A DNA stretch of 5,669 bases from assembly GCA_009925045.1 (NCBI GenBank), contig RFQK01000106.1, positions 1-5,669 on the forward strand, written 5' to 3'. A model generated the notes under the pieces. It saw only the letters and a list, made by a program, of their open reading frames with translations, was not told where the DNA came from and did no database searches. The position numbers and the translations under genes were made by a program. This document shows positions 1 to 5,669 of this stretch, one piece after another; within the stretch, counting starts at the first letter, position 1, and each line of letters begins with the position of its first letter. This DNA comes from Methylococcaceae bacterium (GTDB lineage Bacteria; Pseudomonadota; Gammaproteobacteria; Methylococcales; Methylomonadaceae).

Positions 1-800
1 AGGAAACCGCTTGGCAGGCTTTGTCTCGGGAATTAAAGGAAGAAGTTGATATTGATGTGCTCGAGGCGGTTCCTCTAATCAAAATTGATCATGATTACGG
101 TGATAAGCACGTCTTGCTGGATGTCTGGAATGTATCAGCTTTTAAAGGTGAGGCCTGGGGACGTGAAGGTCAGGAATGGCGTTGGATTGATGAAAATACG
201 CTCAATGACTATGCGTTTCCGGCTGCCAACCAGCCTATTATCAAAGCCTTGCGCTTGCCAGCGTTTTACGCCCTTTTGGAAGGGGATAGCCCTGAGCAAG
301 TCTGGCAACGTTATCAGCATCTGCAGGCTCAAGGTATTTACTTTTTGCAGATACGTCTTAAGAATCTTGATGCTGTTCAAAGACAGCAAGTGCTCAAGCG
401 TTTACAAGCAGAAACTGCGCTTAAGCAGCGCTGGTTGATAAACAGTGATATTGCTGATGCCAGTTTTCCAGCGGCTGGTTTGCATTTAACGGCACAGGCT
501 TTATGCGCCTTATCCGAAAGGCCTCAAGGCTATCAGTGGGTAGCGGCATCCTGCCATTCATTGCTGGAATTACAGCATGCTGAGCGATTAAATCTTGATT
601 TTGCGGTTTTGTCGCCAGTACAGATCACCACAACCCATCCTCATGCTCAAGTTTTAGGTTGGGATGTGATTGAACCCCTTTTACGCACTGTCAAGATTCC
701 GGTTTATCTGATGGGGGGCTTGAAACGGGAAGACTTGAGCAAAGCCCGTGAGAGGGGGGCGCAAGGCTTGGCAGGTATCACCACGTTTCTGGATCAGTAG
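1..800 (+). CDS. mutT: Fused Nudix hydrolase (MutT-type) / thiamine-phosphate-synthase-like protein, 5' end missing
   Basis: The reading frame is open from the left edge (first whole codon at 3) to TAG at 798-800, giving 265 visible residues; the true start lies upstream. A TTG at 21 is only an internal Leu. The visible part opens inside the Nudix box: Glu1, seven residues, then RELKEE at 9-14, so the Mg-binding glutamates are present. The family's Gly after REUxEEx is Asp here. Residues up to about 84 match the MutT half, ending in a typical FPAANQP segment (72-78). MutT hydrolyses 8-oxo-dGTP to the monophosphate, keeping oxidised guanine out of DNA. From about 95 to the end is a ThiE/TenI-like barrel: LQIRLK (115-120), INSDIA, GLHL (159-162), ASCHSLLEL (182-190), LSPV, and MGGL (237-240). 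In place of ThiE's HLGQxD the sequence reads HLTAQA, which suggests loss of the metal-binding Asp, so thiamine phosphate synthesis is doubtful. Such MutT-ThiE-like fusions are known in Gammaproteobacteria. The gene converges on yacG, overlapping it by 23 bases. Confidence 0.9.
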   Translation, partial: ETAWQALSRELKEEVDIDVLEAVPLIKIDHDYGDKHVLLDVWNVSAFKGEAWGREGQEWRWIDENTLNDYAFPAANQPIIKALRLPAFYALLEGDSPEQVWQRYQHLQAQGIYFLQIRLKNLDAVQRQQVLKRLQAETALKQRWLINSDIADASFPAAGLHLTAQALCALSERPQGYQWVAASCHSLLELQHAERLNLDFAVLSPVQITTTHPHAQVLGWDVIEPLLRTVKIPVYLMGGLKREDLSKARERGAQGLAGITTFLDQ

Positions 801-996
801 TCGTATCCAAAAACTCTGAATTTCCGTCGCTTAAATCGGGTTCGCCCGGTATTTTGTGTGCCTCCGTGGCCCAATCTCCTAAATCAATCAGGCGGCAACG
901 CTCAGAGCAGAAAGGTTTGTGGCTATTCTCTGTATTCCAGACGACAGATGTTTTGCAGGTCGGGCATTGCACGACCAGATGCTTAGATCTGTCCAT
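778..996 (-). CDS. yacG: YacG, zinc-binding DNA gyrase inhibitor
   Basis: This 72-residue protein has the whole YacG signature: CPTC at 11-14 and FCSERC at 29-34, giving four zinc ligands (Cys11, Cys14, Cys30, Cys34), followed by the diagnostic [15 protein letters not shown] block (37-51). The tail from about 52 is acidic and unstructured-looking, as is usual. The E. coli homologue binds the GyrB subunit of DNA gyrase and blocks its binding to DNA; that role is known from the family, not read here. The ATG at 994-996 shares one base with the zapD stop (TGATG), and no clear Shine-Dalgarno precedes it, so translation is probably coupled to zapD. The 3' end runs 23 bases into the convergent mutT-like gene, and I see no terminator hairpin with a T-run after the stop. 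It is the last gene of the minus-strand block. Confidence 0.95.
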   Translation of the reverse strand: MDRSKHLVVQCPTCKTSVVWNTENSHKPFCSERCRLIDLGDWATEAHKIPGEPDLSDGNSEFLDTTTDPETW

Positions 997-1766
997 CAGA
1001 ACATGCAGCGGGTTAGCTTGAACGGTATGTCGATGCTGACTTGACTGGGTCGGTTTTCATCGCTGGAGGGTTGCATAAAACGTATGCTAACACGATGTTT
1101 CCCGCCGCTGATTTCGGCGAAACATTGTAAAGATTTTGCGACGCTTACCCGTAACAGTTGTGCCGGATGATCTTTATCAAGACCTAATTGAAAAAACCCG
1201 TTTTCGGCAATTTGTTGACTGTTATGTCCGCTTTGGCGGAGCAAGCCTAAAATCAGACCGATCGCGTTTCGCACTTCCGTGAATGGCTGGGTCCAGCGCT
1301 CCAAATCAACCTTTTGTAAATCTGGATCTTGTTCCAACCAGTAATGGTAAGCAGGTAAATCAAAGGAACAACTGCCGCCCGGAATGGAACTGCGCTGGGA
1401 AATACTTTGAAACAAGTCACTTTCCATTAATTTGATGCCGATCTTGCCATTGGTTTCGTAAAGACTTTTACTGGCCTGATTGAAATCATTCAGGATAGGG
1501 GCAAGTTTTTCGGAATCAACCTCAAGGTTGTTACCTAAAAGCTTTAACATTTTGGTATGCCGCTCTAATTCCTTGATGATTTCAGACTTGAGATCACTAC
1601 GACTGAAAATGGTCAGAATATCCAGTAACACGCTAATAGCCGCACGCATATCGACAATAGAATGACCGGCCAGAAAATGATCTAGCTGAAGGAAGAGTTG
1701 TTCTAAGCGCATGAATACCCGGATCCGTTCATTGAGTGGGAATTCATAAAGAGTATGCGTGTTCAA
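996..1766 (-). CDS. zapD: Cell division protein ZapD (FtsZ-associated)
   Basis: The product is 256 residues, close to the family's usual length of about 250. It opens with the typical [20 protein letters not shown] segment (6-25), a good match to the ZapD (DUF1342) N-terminus, and continues as a mostly helical first half followed by a beta-rich C-terminal part with [11 protein letters not shown]. ZapD is a cytoplasmic protein that crosslinks FtsZ filaments and stabilises the division ring. The start is TTG at 1764-1766. It overlaps the stop of the preceding coaE frame as TTGA, an AGGA at 1777-1780 lies 10 bases upstream, and no ATG near it would keep the conserved N-terminus. The TTG plus overlap suggests modest, coupled translation. 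The stop shares one base with the yacG start. Position between coaE and yacG is the standard one for zapD, which strengthens the call. Confidence 0.93.
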   Translation of the reverse strand: MNTHTLYEFPLNERIRVFMRLEQLFLQLDHFLAGHSIVDMRAAISVLLDILTIFSRSDLKSEIIKELERHTKMLKLLGNNLEVDSEKLAPILNDFNQASKSLYETNGKIGIKLMESDLFQSISQRSSIPGGSCSFDLPAYHYWLEQDPDLQKVDLERWTQPFTEVRNAIGLILGLLRQSGHNSQQIAENGFFQLGLDKDHPAQLLRVSVAKSLQCFAEISGGKHRVSIRFMQPSSDENRPSQVSIDIPFKLTRCMF

Positions 1767-2374
1767 GCCTGAGGAGTCCTATCTTTGGCCAATTGAATGT
1801 AAGAATTGTGCAGTTTTTTGACGTGTTCCGCAAGTACCTGCAAAGAAGAGATATTGCTGATGATGTCGTCGGCTAATTCTAGACGACGGGAGCGGGAAAA
1901 TTGGCTATCAATCATAGCTTGAATTTGTTGTAAATCAATTTGATCACGATGGCTAACACGTTGAATCTGGGTATCGCGGTCACAGTCTATCACCAGTACC
2001 CGATCAAATTTATCTTGATAACCGGTTTCGAATAACAAGGGCACGGCTACGATGCAGTAAGGCGAGTCAACTTGGTTGATTCGCAAAGCCATTTCCTGAT
2101 AAATCAGCGGATGCATAATCGCGTTGAGGGACTGCCGCGCAGCTTCATCTTTGAAGATAATCTGGCGTAATAGGACACGATTCAAACTGCCGTTGGTCTG
2201 TAAAATTTGTGAACCAAAATGTTGGCTTAATTGCTGCAAAGCGGGTTGGCCAGGTTCAACGATTTCTCTTGCAATCAGATCAGCATCGATAATGCCAATC
2301 TCGTATCCGGCAAATAAGTCACACACTGTTGACTTGCCACAGCCTATTCCCCCTGTTAAGCCTATGCGGAGTAT
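1763..2374 (-). other. coaE: CoaE (dephospho-CoA kinase) module of the fusion frame
   Basis: Residues 231-433 of the fused frame cover a full-length CoaE, beginning ILRIGLTGG, which matches the usual CoaE N-terminus except that the initiator Met is missing. Walker A lysine is Lys244; the CoA-substrate region VPLLFETG is at 341-348, and a conserved Arg-Asp pair lies at 373-374. A separate translation start could be the in-frame ATG at 2390-2392 (Met225), which adds eight residues, but no Shine-Dalgarno is visible before it. The TGA stop at 1763-1765 overlaps the zapD start. CoaE is normally essential, so some functional product is expected if the sequence is right. Confidence 0.9.
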
Positions 2375-3064
2375 AAGCAAAGATGCCAGCATAATAATCA
2401 AGGGTAGTTGTTGCCAGCCAAGCCAAGCCCCTAATACCGCGAGTAATTTAAAATCGCCATAGCCCATGCCTTCTTTGCCGGTCAAAAACTTGAAGGTTTG
2501 ATAGACACTCCATAAGCTTAGATAACCCGTCACCGCACCGATAATGCTGTCGTGACTGTCACAAAATATGTCAGCGATGCTGAACAGCAGGCCTAGCCAT
2601 AAAACGGGCAGATTAATCTGGTCGGGAAGAATCATGTGTTCAAAGTCGATAAAACTTTGGGCAATCAGACTCCAGCTTAATAGTAGGGCAGCGATTAGCG
2701 TCAATGAGTAGCCAAATTGCCAGGCGCAAAGCATAGACAGACCAGCGCTTAAAGCTTCCACCAAAGGATATCGCCAATGGATGTTGGTGTGACAATGGCG
2801 GCATTTAGCTCTGAGTAGGATAAAACTGAACAGGGGAATATTGTCGTACCAGGCAATGGTCTGATGACAATGTGGGCAGAATGAGCGTGGTTGTGCAAGT
2901 GAAAGAGCCGATTTAGATGAAGGGTTTGCAGTTTCTGGCCACTCCGCCAGTAGCATGATGGGCAAGCGGTGGATAACGACATTCAAAAAACTGCCTACAA
3001 GCAGACCGAATAAACCCGATGCTAGGCTAAGTAAAATTCTGGACTGTTCAAGGAGTTCAAGCAT
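1763..3064 (-). CDS. pilD-coaE: In-frame fusion of C-terminally truncated prepilin peptidase (PilD) and dephospho-CoA kinase (CoaE)
   Basis: A single 433-codon frame encodes two proteins that are normally separate neighbours. Residues 1 to about 230 are PilD: an N-terminal membrane helix with GSFLNVVIHRLP (24-35), a cytoplasmic zinc loop with Cys63/Cys66 and Cys88/Cys91, catalytic Asp140 in IDFEHMILPD, and GYGD at 201-204 carrying the second catalytic Asp204. PilD usually continues for about 55-65 residues with further membrane helices and a PFGPYLAxAGW motif; these are absent. At LASLL|ILRIGL (230/231) the frame passes into a complete CoaE of about 203 residues: P-loop GGIGCGKST (238-246), DADLIAR (260-266), HPL (318-320) and VPLLFETG (341-348). 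PilD cleaves and N-methylates prepilins at the inner membrane; CoaE phosphorylates dephospho-CoA in the cytosol. The ATG at 3062-3064 is 6 bases after the pilC stop with no strong Shine-Dalgarno, so coupling is likely. Whether the fusion is biological or an artefact cannot be decided here. Confidence 0.9.
   Translation of the reverse strand: MLELLEQSRILLSLASGLFGLLVGSFLNVVIHRLPIMLLAEWPETANPSSKSALSLAQPRSFCPHCHQTIAWYDNIPLFSFILLRAKCRHCHTNIHWRYPLVEALSAGLSMLCAWQFGYSLTLIAALLLSWSLIAQSFIDFEHMILPDQINLPVLWLGLLFSIADIFCDSHDSIIGAVTGYLSLWSVYQTFKFLTGKEGMGYGDFKLLAVLGAWLGWQQLPLIIMLASLLILRIGLTGGIGCGKSTVCDLFAGYEIGIIDADLIAREIVEPGQPALQQLSQHFGSQILQTNGSLNRVLLRQIIFKDEAARQSLNAIMHPLIYQEMALRINQVDSPYCIVAVPLLFETGYQDKFDRVLVIDCDRDTQIQRVSHRDQIDLQQIQAMIDSQFSRSRRLELADDIISNISSLQVLAEHVKKLHNSYIQLAKDRTPQA
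2375..3064 (-). other. pilD: PilD (prepilin peptidase) module of the fusion frame
   Basis: This is the part of the fused frame that aligns with PilD (residues 1-230). Both aspartates of the bilobed aspartyl protease (Asp140, Asp204) and the four-Cys zinc loop (63-91) are intact, so the catalytic residues survive. Sequence similarity ends in the hydrophobic stretch QLPLIIMLASLL (219-230), where PilD proteins normally go on with a Gly-rich continuation of this helix and at least one more membrane segment. Peptidase activity of this shortened form is uncertain. Confidence 0.88.
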
Positions 3065-3070
3065 AGATGA

Positions 3071-4204
3071 TTAGGTTAACACTGAACCCAAAGAAAAAAT
3101 CGGTAAATACATGGCTAATATCATACCGCCAATTAAGCCTCCTAACACCACCATTAAGGCCGGTTCAATCAGGCTGGTCAGTTGATCAACCTGATAATTG
3201 ATCTCCTCCCGGTAATAATCAGCCATTTTCATTAACATGGTGTTCAAATTGCCTGAGTTTTCGCCTATGGCGATCATTTGAATCACCAGCGGCGGAAACA
3301 AGGGGATTTTTTGCATCGCTGATTGTAAGGATACACCCAGGCAAATTTCATCTCTGACTTGCATGATAGCTGCGTAAAACAGTTTGTCACCACACATTTC
3401 GGCGACCGTCTCCAGTCCTTTATCGAGTGCTAATCCGGCATTACTGACGGTGCCCAAGGTCATGGCAAATCGGGCTATTGCCGATTTACGCAAAATAGAG
3501 CCTAGTAATGGTAGTCTGAACTTTTGGCTGTGCCAGAACTGATTGAGTGCTTGGATGTTGGCAAATAGCCAGCGCAAGCTGACACCGGTCAATCCACAGC
3601 TTATCAAGAATACACCCCCCTGATCTTGCAAAAACTTAGAACAATCCATAATGATCTGAGTAATCCAGGGTAAATGGGACGCGAAGCTTTTGTATAAGTC
3701 TTCAAAGGTCGGGATCACCCAGATCAATAAGGCCCAGCTAATCAAGAGAGCCAACATCAAAACCCCTGTCGGATAGCTTAAGGCCTTGCGTACTTTTTGT
3801 TTAAGTGCCTCCATGTTTTCGCGGTATTGGCAGAGCTGATTCAGTAAGCCACCTAATACCCCTGCTTGTTCCCCGCAAGCGATTAAACGACAGCTCAAGG
3901 CATCGAAATGCTTGGGATGTCGTGCCAGGGCCAAGCTCAGAGAATTACCGTTTTCTAAATCATGCCGTATTTGATCAATCATTTTGAGTATGGCCGGATG
4001 CGTCTGGCTTTTATACAAAATATGGATAGCTTCCAGTAGTGCAATATTGGCGCTTAATAAATTGGCAAGTTGCACGAGGAGGCGAGTAATGTCTGATTTG
4101 GGGATTTTGTCACTTGGTTTTATAAATGACAGCAGCGTATCAGAACTCAATAACTGAGTAAGCCCGGCTAAGCCAGGAAAGCGTGCAGTTAAGGTGAGCT
4201 TCAT
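3071..4204 (-). CDS. pilC: PilC, type IV pilus inner-membrane platform protein (T2SSF/GspF family)
   Basis: The product is 377 residues, somewhat shorter than typical PilC (about 400), with the shortening at the N-terminus. Two T2SSF repeats are visible. The first, about 38-160, has the LLVQLANLLSANIALLEA opening and IACGEQAGVLGGLL (107-120). The second, about 242-368, has MTLGTVSNAGLAL (248-260), IAIGENSGNLNTML (311-324) and the closing EPALMVVLGGLIGGMILAMY. Likely membrane helices are at 148-165, 197-215 and 347-368. PilC sits in the inner membrane and links the cytoplasmic ATPases to the growing or retracting pilus. The ATG directly abuts the pilB stop (TAAATG), and a strong GGGAG at 4211-4215 lies 6 bases upstream inside the pilB 3' end, so the start is secure. 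A GspF or HofC-type role cannot be excluded on sequence, but a PilD module just downstream and PilB upstream favour a type IV pilus system. Confidence 0.93.
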   Translation of the reverse strand: MKLTLTARFPGLAGLTQLLSSDTLLSFIKPSDKIPKSDITRLLVQLANLLSANIALLEAIHILYKSQTHPAILKMIDQIRHDLENGNSLSLALARHPKHFDALSCRLIACGEQAGVLGGLLNQLCQYRENMEALKQKVRKALSYPTGVLMLALLISWALLIWVIPTFEDLYKSFASHLPWITQIIMDCSKFLQDQGGVFLISCGLTGVSLRWLFANIQALNQFWHSQKFRLPLLGSILRKSAIARFAMTLGTVSNAGLALDKGLETVAEMCGDKLFYAAIMQVRDEICLGVSLQSAMQKIPLFPPLVIQMIAIGENSGNLNTMLMKMADYYREEINYQVDQLTSLIEPALMVVLGGLIGGMILAMYLPIFSLGSVLT

Positions 4205-5506
4205 TTAAAACTCCCGCGTCATGCGTTCAACTTCTTCTAGGGAGGTAAGCCCGTGCCGGACTTTTTCCAAGCCGGCTTGTCGTAAGTCTAATAATTGATG
4301 ATTTCGCAGATGTTCCACTAAGCTTGGGTTTTGAGAGGGGTGCAGGATACACTCACGCAATTCAGGCGTAACTGGCATGATTTGGTAAATGCCGGTGCGT
4401 CCCTTATAACCGTTTAAGCATAAGTGACAAGATTGCGCACGGAATAGTTGCAAGTGTGCACATTCATCAGGATCAAATCCGGCGGCAATCAAGCGAGGAT
4501 ATGGATAGTGGGTACTTTGTTTGCAGCCAGGACAGAGTAATCGAACCAGTCTTTGGGCAATTACCAGTTGAAGCGCAGAAGCAATCTGGTAGTTTTCAAC
4601 CCCCATTTGCTGCAAGCGTGCAATACTGGCAGGTGCGTCATTGGTATGGAGTGTTGATAACACCAGATGGCCCGTTTGCGCTGCTTTGATGGCAATTTGG
4701 GCGGTTTCCAGATCACGGATTTCACCGACCATGATGATGTCAGGATCCTGACGCAAAAAACTTCTTAAGGCTTCTGCAAAACTTAAGCCGATTTTACTGT
4801 TGATATTCACTTGGTTGATGCCGTCCAGAGTGATTTCGACCGGATCCTCGGCTGTGGAAATATTACGTGATTCGATGTTAAGACGTTGCAAGCCTGCATA
4901 AAGGCTGACTGTTTTGCCGCTCCCGGTAGGCCCGGTGACTAAAATCATGCCATAGGGTTGTTTGAGCGCATGTTCGAATAGCGCCAATTGTTGTGTATCT
5001 AGACCTAGGTCTTCAATTTGCAGTTGTTGGCGCGATTGATCCAGAATACGAATCACCAGTTTTTCACCATACAAGGTCGGACAACTACTGATTCTTAAAT
5101 CGACACTGCTGATTGGCGATTGCCATTTAATGCGGCCATCCTGGGGTAATCGATGTTCGGCAATGTCCATACCAGCCATGATTTTAAGTCGTGACACCAG
5201 TCTACGGGTGACGGAATTGGGCGGGGCATAGGATGCTTGTAAGACACCATCCTGACGAATACGAATCCGGCTGTGGTGTTCATAAGGCTCTAAATGAATA
5301 TCCGAGGCGCCTTGTTCAACAGCGTCAGCAATCAACTGATTCACAAATCGGACTATGGGGGCCTCATCGATTTGTGTCTTGAAGTAATGATTGTTGGTCG
5401 GTAAATTTTCTTCTATACCGAGTTGATTCCAGTCAGGCGAGGCTTGGTTCTGGCTGACGGGCACATAAAGCGGAGAAGAGGGTAGTTGGGGTTTACTGTT
5501 AGACAT
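4205..5506 (-). CDS. pilB: PilB-type assembly ATPase (GspE/PilB secretion ATPase family), short form without MshEN domain
   Basis: The product is a hexameric-type ATPase that powers pilin polymerisation at the cytoplasmic face of the inner membrane. Numbering from the ATG at 5504-5506, it is 433 residues. In order it shows IVRFVNQLIADAVEQGASDIHLEP (51-74, opening the N2 domain), Walker A GPTGSGKT (192-199), Asp box STAEDPVE (217-224), Walker B MVGEIRDLET (259-268), His box GHLVLSTLHTND (279-290), and a four-Cys zinc site (Cys325, Cys328, Cys360, Cys363). All catalytic motifs are intact. Typical PilB is about 560-570 residues; here the N-terminal MshEN/T2SSE_N domain is missing and only about 46 low-complexity residues precede the N2 domain. 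A longer TTG frame starts at 5512, but the GGAG at 5514-5517 is only one base from it and seven from the ATG, so the ATG is preferred. E. coli HofB is a comparable shorter relative. The rsmA-like gene ends 55 bases upstream. Confidence 0.93.
   Translation of the reverse strand: MSNSKPQLPSSPLYVPVSQNQASPDWNQLGIEENLPTNNHYFKTQIDEAPIVRFVNQLIADAVEQGASDIHLEPYEHHSRIRIRQDGVLQASYAPPNSVTRRLVSRLKIMAGMDIAEHRLPQDGRIKWQSPISSVDLRISSCPTLYGEKLVIRILDQSRQQLQIEDLGLDTQQLALFEHALKQPYGMILVTGPTGSGKTVSLYAGLQRLNIESRNISTAEDPVEITLDGINQVNINSKIGLSFAEALRSFLRQDPDIIMVGEIRDLETAQIAIKAAQTGHLVLSTLHTNDAPASIARLQQMGVENYQIASALQLVIAQRLVRLLCPGCKQSTHYPYPRLIAAGFDPDECAHLQLFRAQSCHLCLNGYKGRTGIYQIMPVTPELRECILHPSQNPSLVEHLRNHQLLDLRQAGLEKVRHGLTSLEEVERMTREF
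4211..4215 (-). promoter_or_regulatory. Shine-Dalgarno of pilC
   Basis: GGGAG lies 6 bases upstream of the pilC ATG, within the last codons of pilB. It fixes the pilC start directly after the pilB TAA and supports coupled translation. Confidence 0.75.
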
Positions 5507-5507
5507 G

Positions 5508-5531
5508 GGCAAGCTCCATTGATGGCTTGCC
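5508..5531 (-). promoter_or_regulatory. Hairpin in the pilB leader containing its ribosome binding site
   Basis: On the transcribed strand GGCAAGC (5525-5531) pairs perfectly with GCTTGCC (5508-5514) around a 10-base loop; CAT/ATG inside the loop could extend pairing. The hairpin ends one base before the pilB ATG. Its loop and descending arm hold the GGAG Shine-Dalgarno (5514-5517), so folding would compete with ribosome binding. No T-run follows, so it is not an intrinsic terminator. The inverted repeat is directly seen; a regulatory role is inferred. Confidence 0.55.
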
Positions 5532-5536
5532 GTTCC

Positions 5537-5564
5537 ACTATAGAAGAAGTCTGAAGTTTGTCTA
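5537..5564 (-). promoter_or_regulatory. Candidate sigma70-type promoter for the pilB operon
   Basis: On the minus strand TAGACA (5559-5564, 5/6 to TTGACA, overlapping the rsmA-like stop codon) is followed after 16 bases by TATAGT (5537-5542, 5/6 to TATAAT). A transcript would begin near 5530, so the leader would be about 25 bases and would start with the hairpin at 5508-5531. Two good hexamers at an acceptable spacing in the only gap upstream of pilB make this plausible, but chance matches are common. Confidence 0.4.
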
Positions 5565-5669
5565 GGCGGGTTTTACACTTTGTCGATGCAAGCGCGCAAA
5601 GTCGTCTAGGCTGAGGTCTTCGGCCCGGGCATTGGGATTGATGTCGAGCGCTAACATTTCGCTGTCGCT
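5562..5669 (-). CDS. rsmA: C-terminus of a probable 16S rRNA dimethyladenosine transferase (RsmA/KsgA), 5' part beyond window
   Basis: The last 35 codons of a minus-strand gene are visible, ending in TAG at 5562-5564. The fragment contains LDINPNARAEDLSLDDFARL, which resembles the conserved C-terminal pattern of RsmA/KsgA (xGIDPxxRAExLsxxxFxxL) in spacing and residues. RsmA methylates two adjacent adenines near the 3' end of 16S rRNA during small-subunit maturation. The catalytic part lies outside the window, so the call rests on this C-terminal motif alone. It is co-directional with pilB, and read-through from it into the pilus genes is possible, because no terminator with a T-run is seen in the 55-base gap. 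Confidence 0.75.
   Translation of the reverse strand, partial: SDSEMLALDINPNARAEDLSLDDFARLHRQSVKPA

Noticed and set aside
21..23. TTG as the start of the Nudix/TMP-synthase-like gene
   Set aside because: Codons 3-20 in the same frame read E-T-A-W-Q-A and complete the Nudix box spacing (Glu, seven residues, Arg-Glu), so the gene continues beyond the left edge.
85..438. Plus-strand 117-codon open frame within the mutT-like gene
   Set aside because: It is an out-of-frame shadow of a clearly conserved Nudix/ThiE-like frame; its product has no recognisable motif.
2340..2375. Short ATAGGCT direct repeat just inside the CoaE module, as a deletion footprint
   Set aside because: Both copies encode conserved Gly-containing P-loop residues of CoaE and lie wholly on the CoaE side, so they do not mark the junction.
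2124..2462. Plus-strand 112-codon open frame opposite the pilD-coaE junction
   Set aside because: It mirrors conserved PilD and CoaE coding sequence on the other strand and has no recognisable domain; it is a shadow frame.
5510..5512. TTG as the start of pilB, two codons before the ATG
   Set aside because: GGAG is one base away from this TTG but seven from the ATG at 5504-5506, which is the normal spacing.
5508..5531. Intrinsic terminator for the rsmA-like gene
   Set aside because: The stem is good but is followed by ATG and pilB coding sequence, with no run of T.
1..5669. Mobile element, CRISPR array, defence island or tRNA/rRNA
   Set aside because: Every stretch is covered by recognisable housekeeping or pilus genes, and no repeats, transposase, integrase or structured RNA gene was seen.

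Overview
This 5.7 kb window looks like chromosomal DNA from a gammaproteobacterium. A MutT-type Nudix/TMP-synthase-like gene faces a block in the order yacG, zapD, coaE, pilD, pilC, pilB. That order (mutT, yacG, zapD, coaE, then pilus assembly genes or their hofC/hofB relatives) is characteristic of Gammaproteobacteria and close relatives. Base composition is roughly balanced by eye and uniform along the window. I see no sign of mobile DNA, CRISPR, tRNA or rRNA. I cannot name the genus; a methanotroph-like (Methylococcales) lineage is a guess only.

Layout. Positions 1-800 (+) hold the 3' part of a fused Nudix hydrolase / thiamine-phosphate-synthase-like gene, cut at the left edge inside the Nudix box. 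Everything else is on the minus strand. Read in the direction of transcription from the right edge, the order is: the last 35 codons of a gene resembling rsmA/ksgA; a 55-base gap with a plausible sigma70-type promoter and a hairpin; a short pilB; pilC; a pilD-coaE fusion reading frame; zapD; and yacG. Gaps inside the block are +6, 0 or negative, so pilB through yacG is probably one operon with translational coupling. The yacG and mutT 3' ends converge and overlap by 23 bases. No stretch over 300 bases lacks a gene.

How the genes work together. PilB (assembly ATPase), PilC (inner-membrane platform) and PilD (prepilin peptidase) are core parts of a type IV pilus or pilus-like machine. CoaE performs the last step of coenzyme A synthesis, ZapD bundles FtsZ at the septum, YacG is a small zinc protein known as a DNA gyrase inhibitor, and the MutT domain cleans oxidised nucleotides. 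The pairing of pilus and housekeeping genes is an old conserved neighbourhood rather than a pathway.

The most unusual point is at about 2374/2375. The prepilin peptidase reading frame stops being PilD after its GYGD catalytic motif and one further hydrophobic stretch. It runs in frame, with no linker, stop or start codon, into the first strand of an otherwise complete CoaE. About 55-65 residues of PilD are missing. This is either a true in-frame deletion/fusion or a sequence or assembly error, and the window alone cannot say which. Secondary points are a PilB that lacks the usual N-terminal MshEN-type domain, no pilin gene next to pilB, and a hairpin that contains the pilB ribosome binding site.
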